NCBI GenBank assembly: GCA_047632015.1
Contig: JBLIBC010000007.1
Coordinates: 1-24,460 of the forward strand
Direction of reading: 5' to 3'
DNA from: JBLIAZ01 sp047632015
GTDB lineage: Bacteria > Bacteroidota > Bacteroidia > Flavobacteriales_C > GCA-002722245
DNA length: 24,460 bases
In this document: in pieces, positions 24,008 to 24,460 of the stretch
Numbering within the stretch: position 1 is the stretch's first letter
Layout of the letters: the number at the start of each line of letters is the position of its first letter
Position numbers and translations under genes: made by a program
Notes under the pieces: model-generated
Databases searched by the model: none
The model's input: the letters and a program-made list of their open reading frames with translations, nothing else
What the model was told of the DNA's origin: nothing

Positions 24008-24460
24008 TCGTTCTATCAATTAATTTACCTTCGGTTCTGGTTGTTCTGTCATATGAAAAAGGTACTTGGTGGTGCGAAATTATCAAAAAATTACCGTTTG
24101 AAGCAAAACTCATTTCGTTACTATAACTAGCCAGCCTATTCAAGGTGCGGGTTTCAATCAAATAATAAAACTCTCCATCACTATTTTCCTTAAACAACAA
24201 CTTTCTAATCTCTTGGTCTTCTTTTAAGGCAGTAATTTCTATCACCTTATATCCGTTTTTATTGTAGTTCTTTTCTTTGTATTCTTCCAAGTCTTGGTTG
24301 CGTAACCCGTGTTTAAATAACACTGCTAACTTTTTTTCAATTTGTGCACTCTTTATTATTACCGTGTCGTTTTTGTTGTTTGCCTTTAAAAAAACCTTGT
24401 ACTCTTTTTGATCTTTTTCGTTAGCTTTAATAAGCTCTTTGATATTTTGATGGTAGAGGT
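24000..24460 (-). CDS. Unrecognised protein, C-terminal 153 residues (runs off the right edge)
   Basis: The frame is open from the window edge (24460) to a TAA at 24000. A GTG at 24323 is not a likely start because the frame continues upstream without a stop. The visible sequence is charged, rich in Lys/Glu/Asn/Gln and probably helical at first (LYHQNIKELIKANEKDQKEY), then beta-like (GEFYYLIETRTLNRLASYSN), ending SYDRTTRTEGKLIDRTND. I do not recognise a family. Its last 8 bases overlap the start of the peptide ABC ATPase gene, so the two are probably translationally coupled. Confidence 0.6.
   Translation of the reverse strand, partial: LYHQNIKELIKANEKDQKEYKVFLKANNKNDTVIIKSAQIEKKLAVLFKHGLRNQDLEEYKEKNYNKNGYKVIEITALKEDQEIRKLLFKENSDGEFYYLIETRTLNRLASYSNEMSFASNGNFLIISHHQVPFSYDRTTRTEGKLIDRTND

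Noticed and set aside
1..24460. CRISPR array, prophage or defence island
   Set aside because: No regularly spaced repeats, phage structural genes, integrases or defence-type nucleases are visible; gene content is core or housekeeping apart from one IS.

Overview
This window looks like chromosomal DNA of a low-GC Bacteroidota, most likely a Flavobacteriales member (family not resolved). Supporting signs are a GH18 chitinase with a C-terminal type IX secretion (Por) sorting domain, a fused MurF-alanine racemase, a Bacteroidota-type DUF4175 / HATPase / YbeY cluster, absence of clear Shine-Dalgarno sequences, and several TTG...TAnnTTTG promoter-like motifs. No tRNA, rRNA, CRISPR array, prophage or obvious defence island was seen. 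Most of the window is core or housekeeping sequence; the only mobile DNA is one decayed insertion sequence. No gene-free stretch exceeds 300 bases; the longest (6030-6313, 284 bp) holds nested inverted repeats and a candidate promoter.

Layout. 1-138 (-) is the N-terminus of glutamyl-tRNA synthetase. 277-5177 (+) is a tight run: a secreted beta-barrel-like protein, a giant membrane/coiled-coil DUF4175 protein (GTG start), an anti-sigma-factor-like ATPase and the rRNA maturation RNase YbeY. 5190-6029 (-) is an exported DUF3108 protein. 6314-6889 (+) is an orphan 191-aa protein whose stop codon lies in the loop of a strong terminator. 6991-10967 (-) holds gcvH, an HTH regulator and murF-alr. Diverging from it, 11033-13907 (+) carries rpiB, a secreted M28 peptidase overlapping rpiB by 8 bp, and a MORN-repeat (YwqK-like) secreted protein. 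13904-14905 (-) is a GT9 glycosyltransferase, divergent from uvrC (TTG start) and an ALDH7-type aldehyde dehydrogenase (15010-18391, +). A perfect 14-bp bidirectional terminator separates these from the chitinase (18503-21034, -).

21117-22307 is an ISAs1-family IS with 20/23-matching terminal inverted repeats and a transposase broken by two -1 frameshifts, each at an A-run. It sits 82 bp upstream of the chitinase start and may supply part of its promoter. 22355-24007 (-) is a two-NBD oligopeptide ABC ATPase that overlaps by 8 bp the end of an unrecognised gene running off the right edge.

Together the genes cover translation and RNA quality control (gltX, ybeY), envelope and cell wall (murF-alr, GT9, surface proteins), central metabolism (gcvH, rpiB, ALDH7), DNA repair (uvrC), and nutrient breakdown and uptake (chitinase, M28 peptidase, peptide ABC ATPase). 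I found no convincing undescribed multi-gene system. The most notable items are the frameshifted IS next to the chitinase, the orphan ORF with its stop-in-terminator arrangement, and the nested hairpins at 6050-6131.
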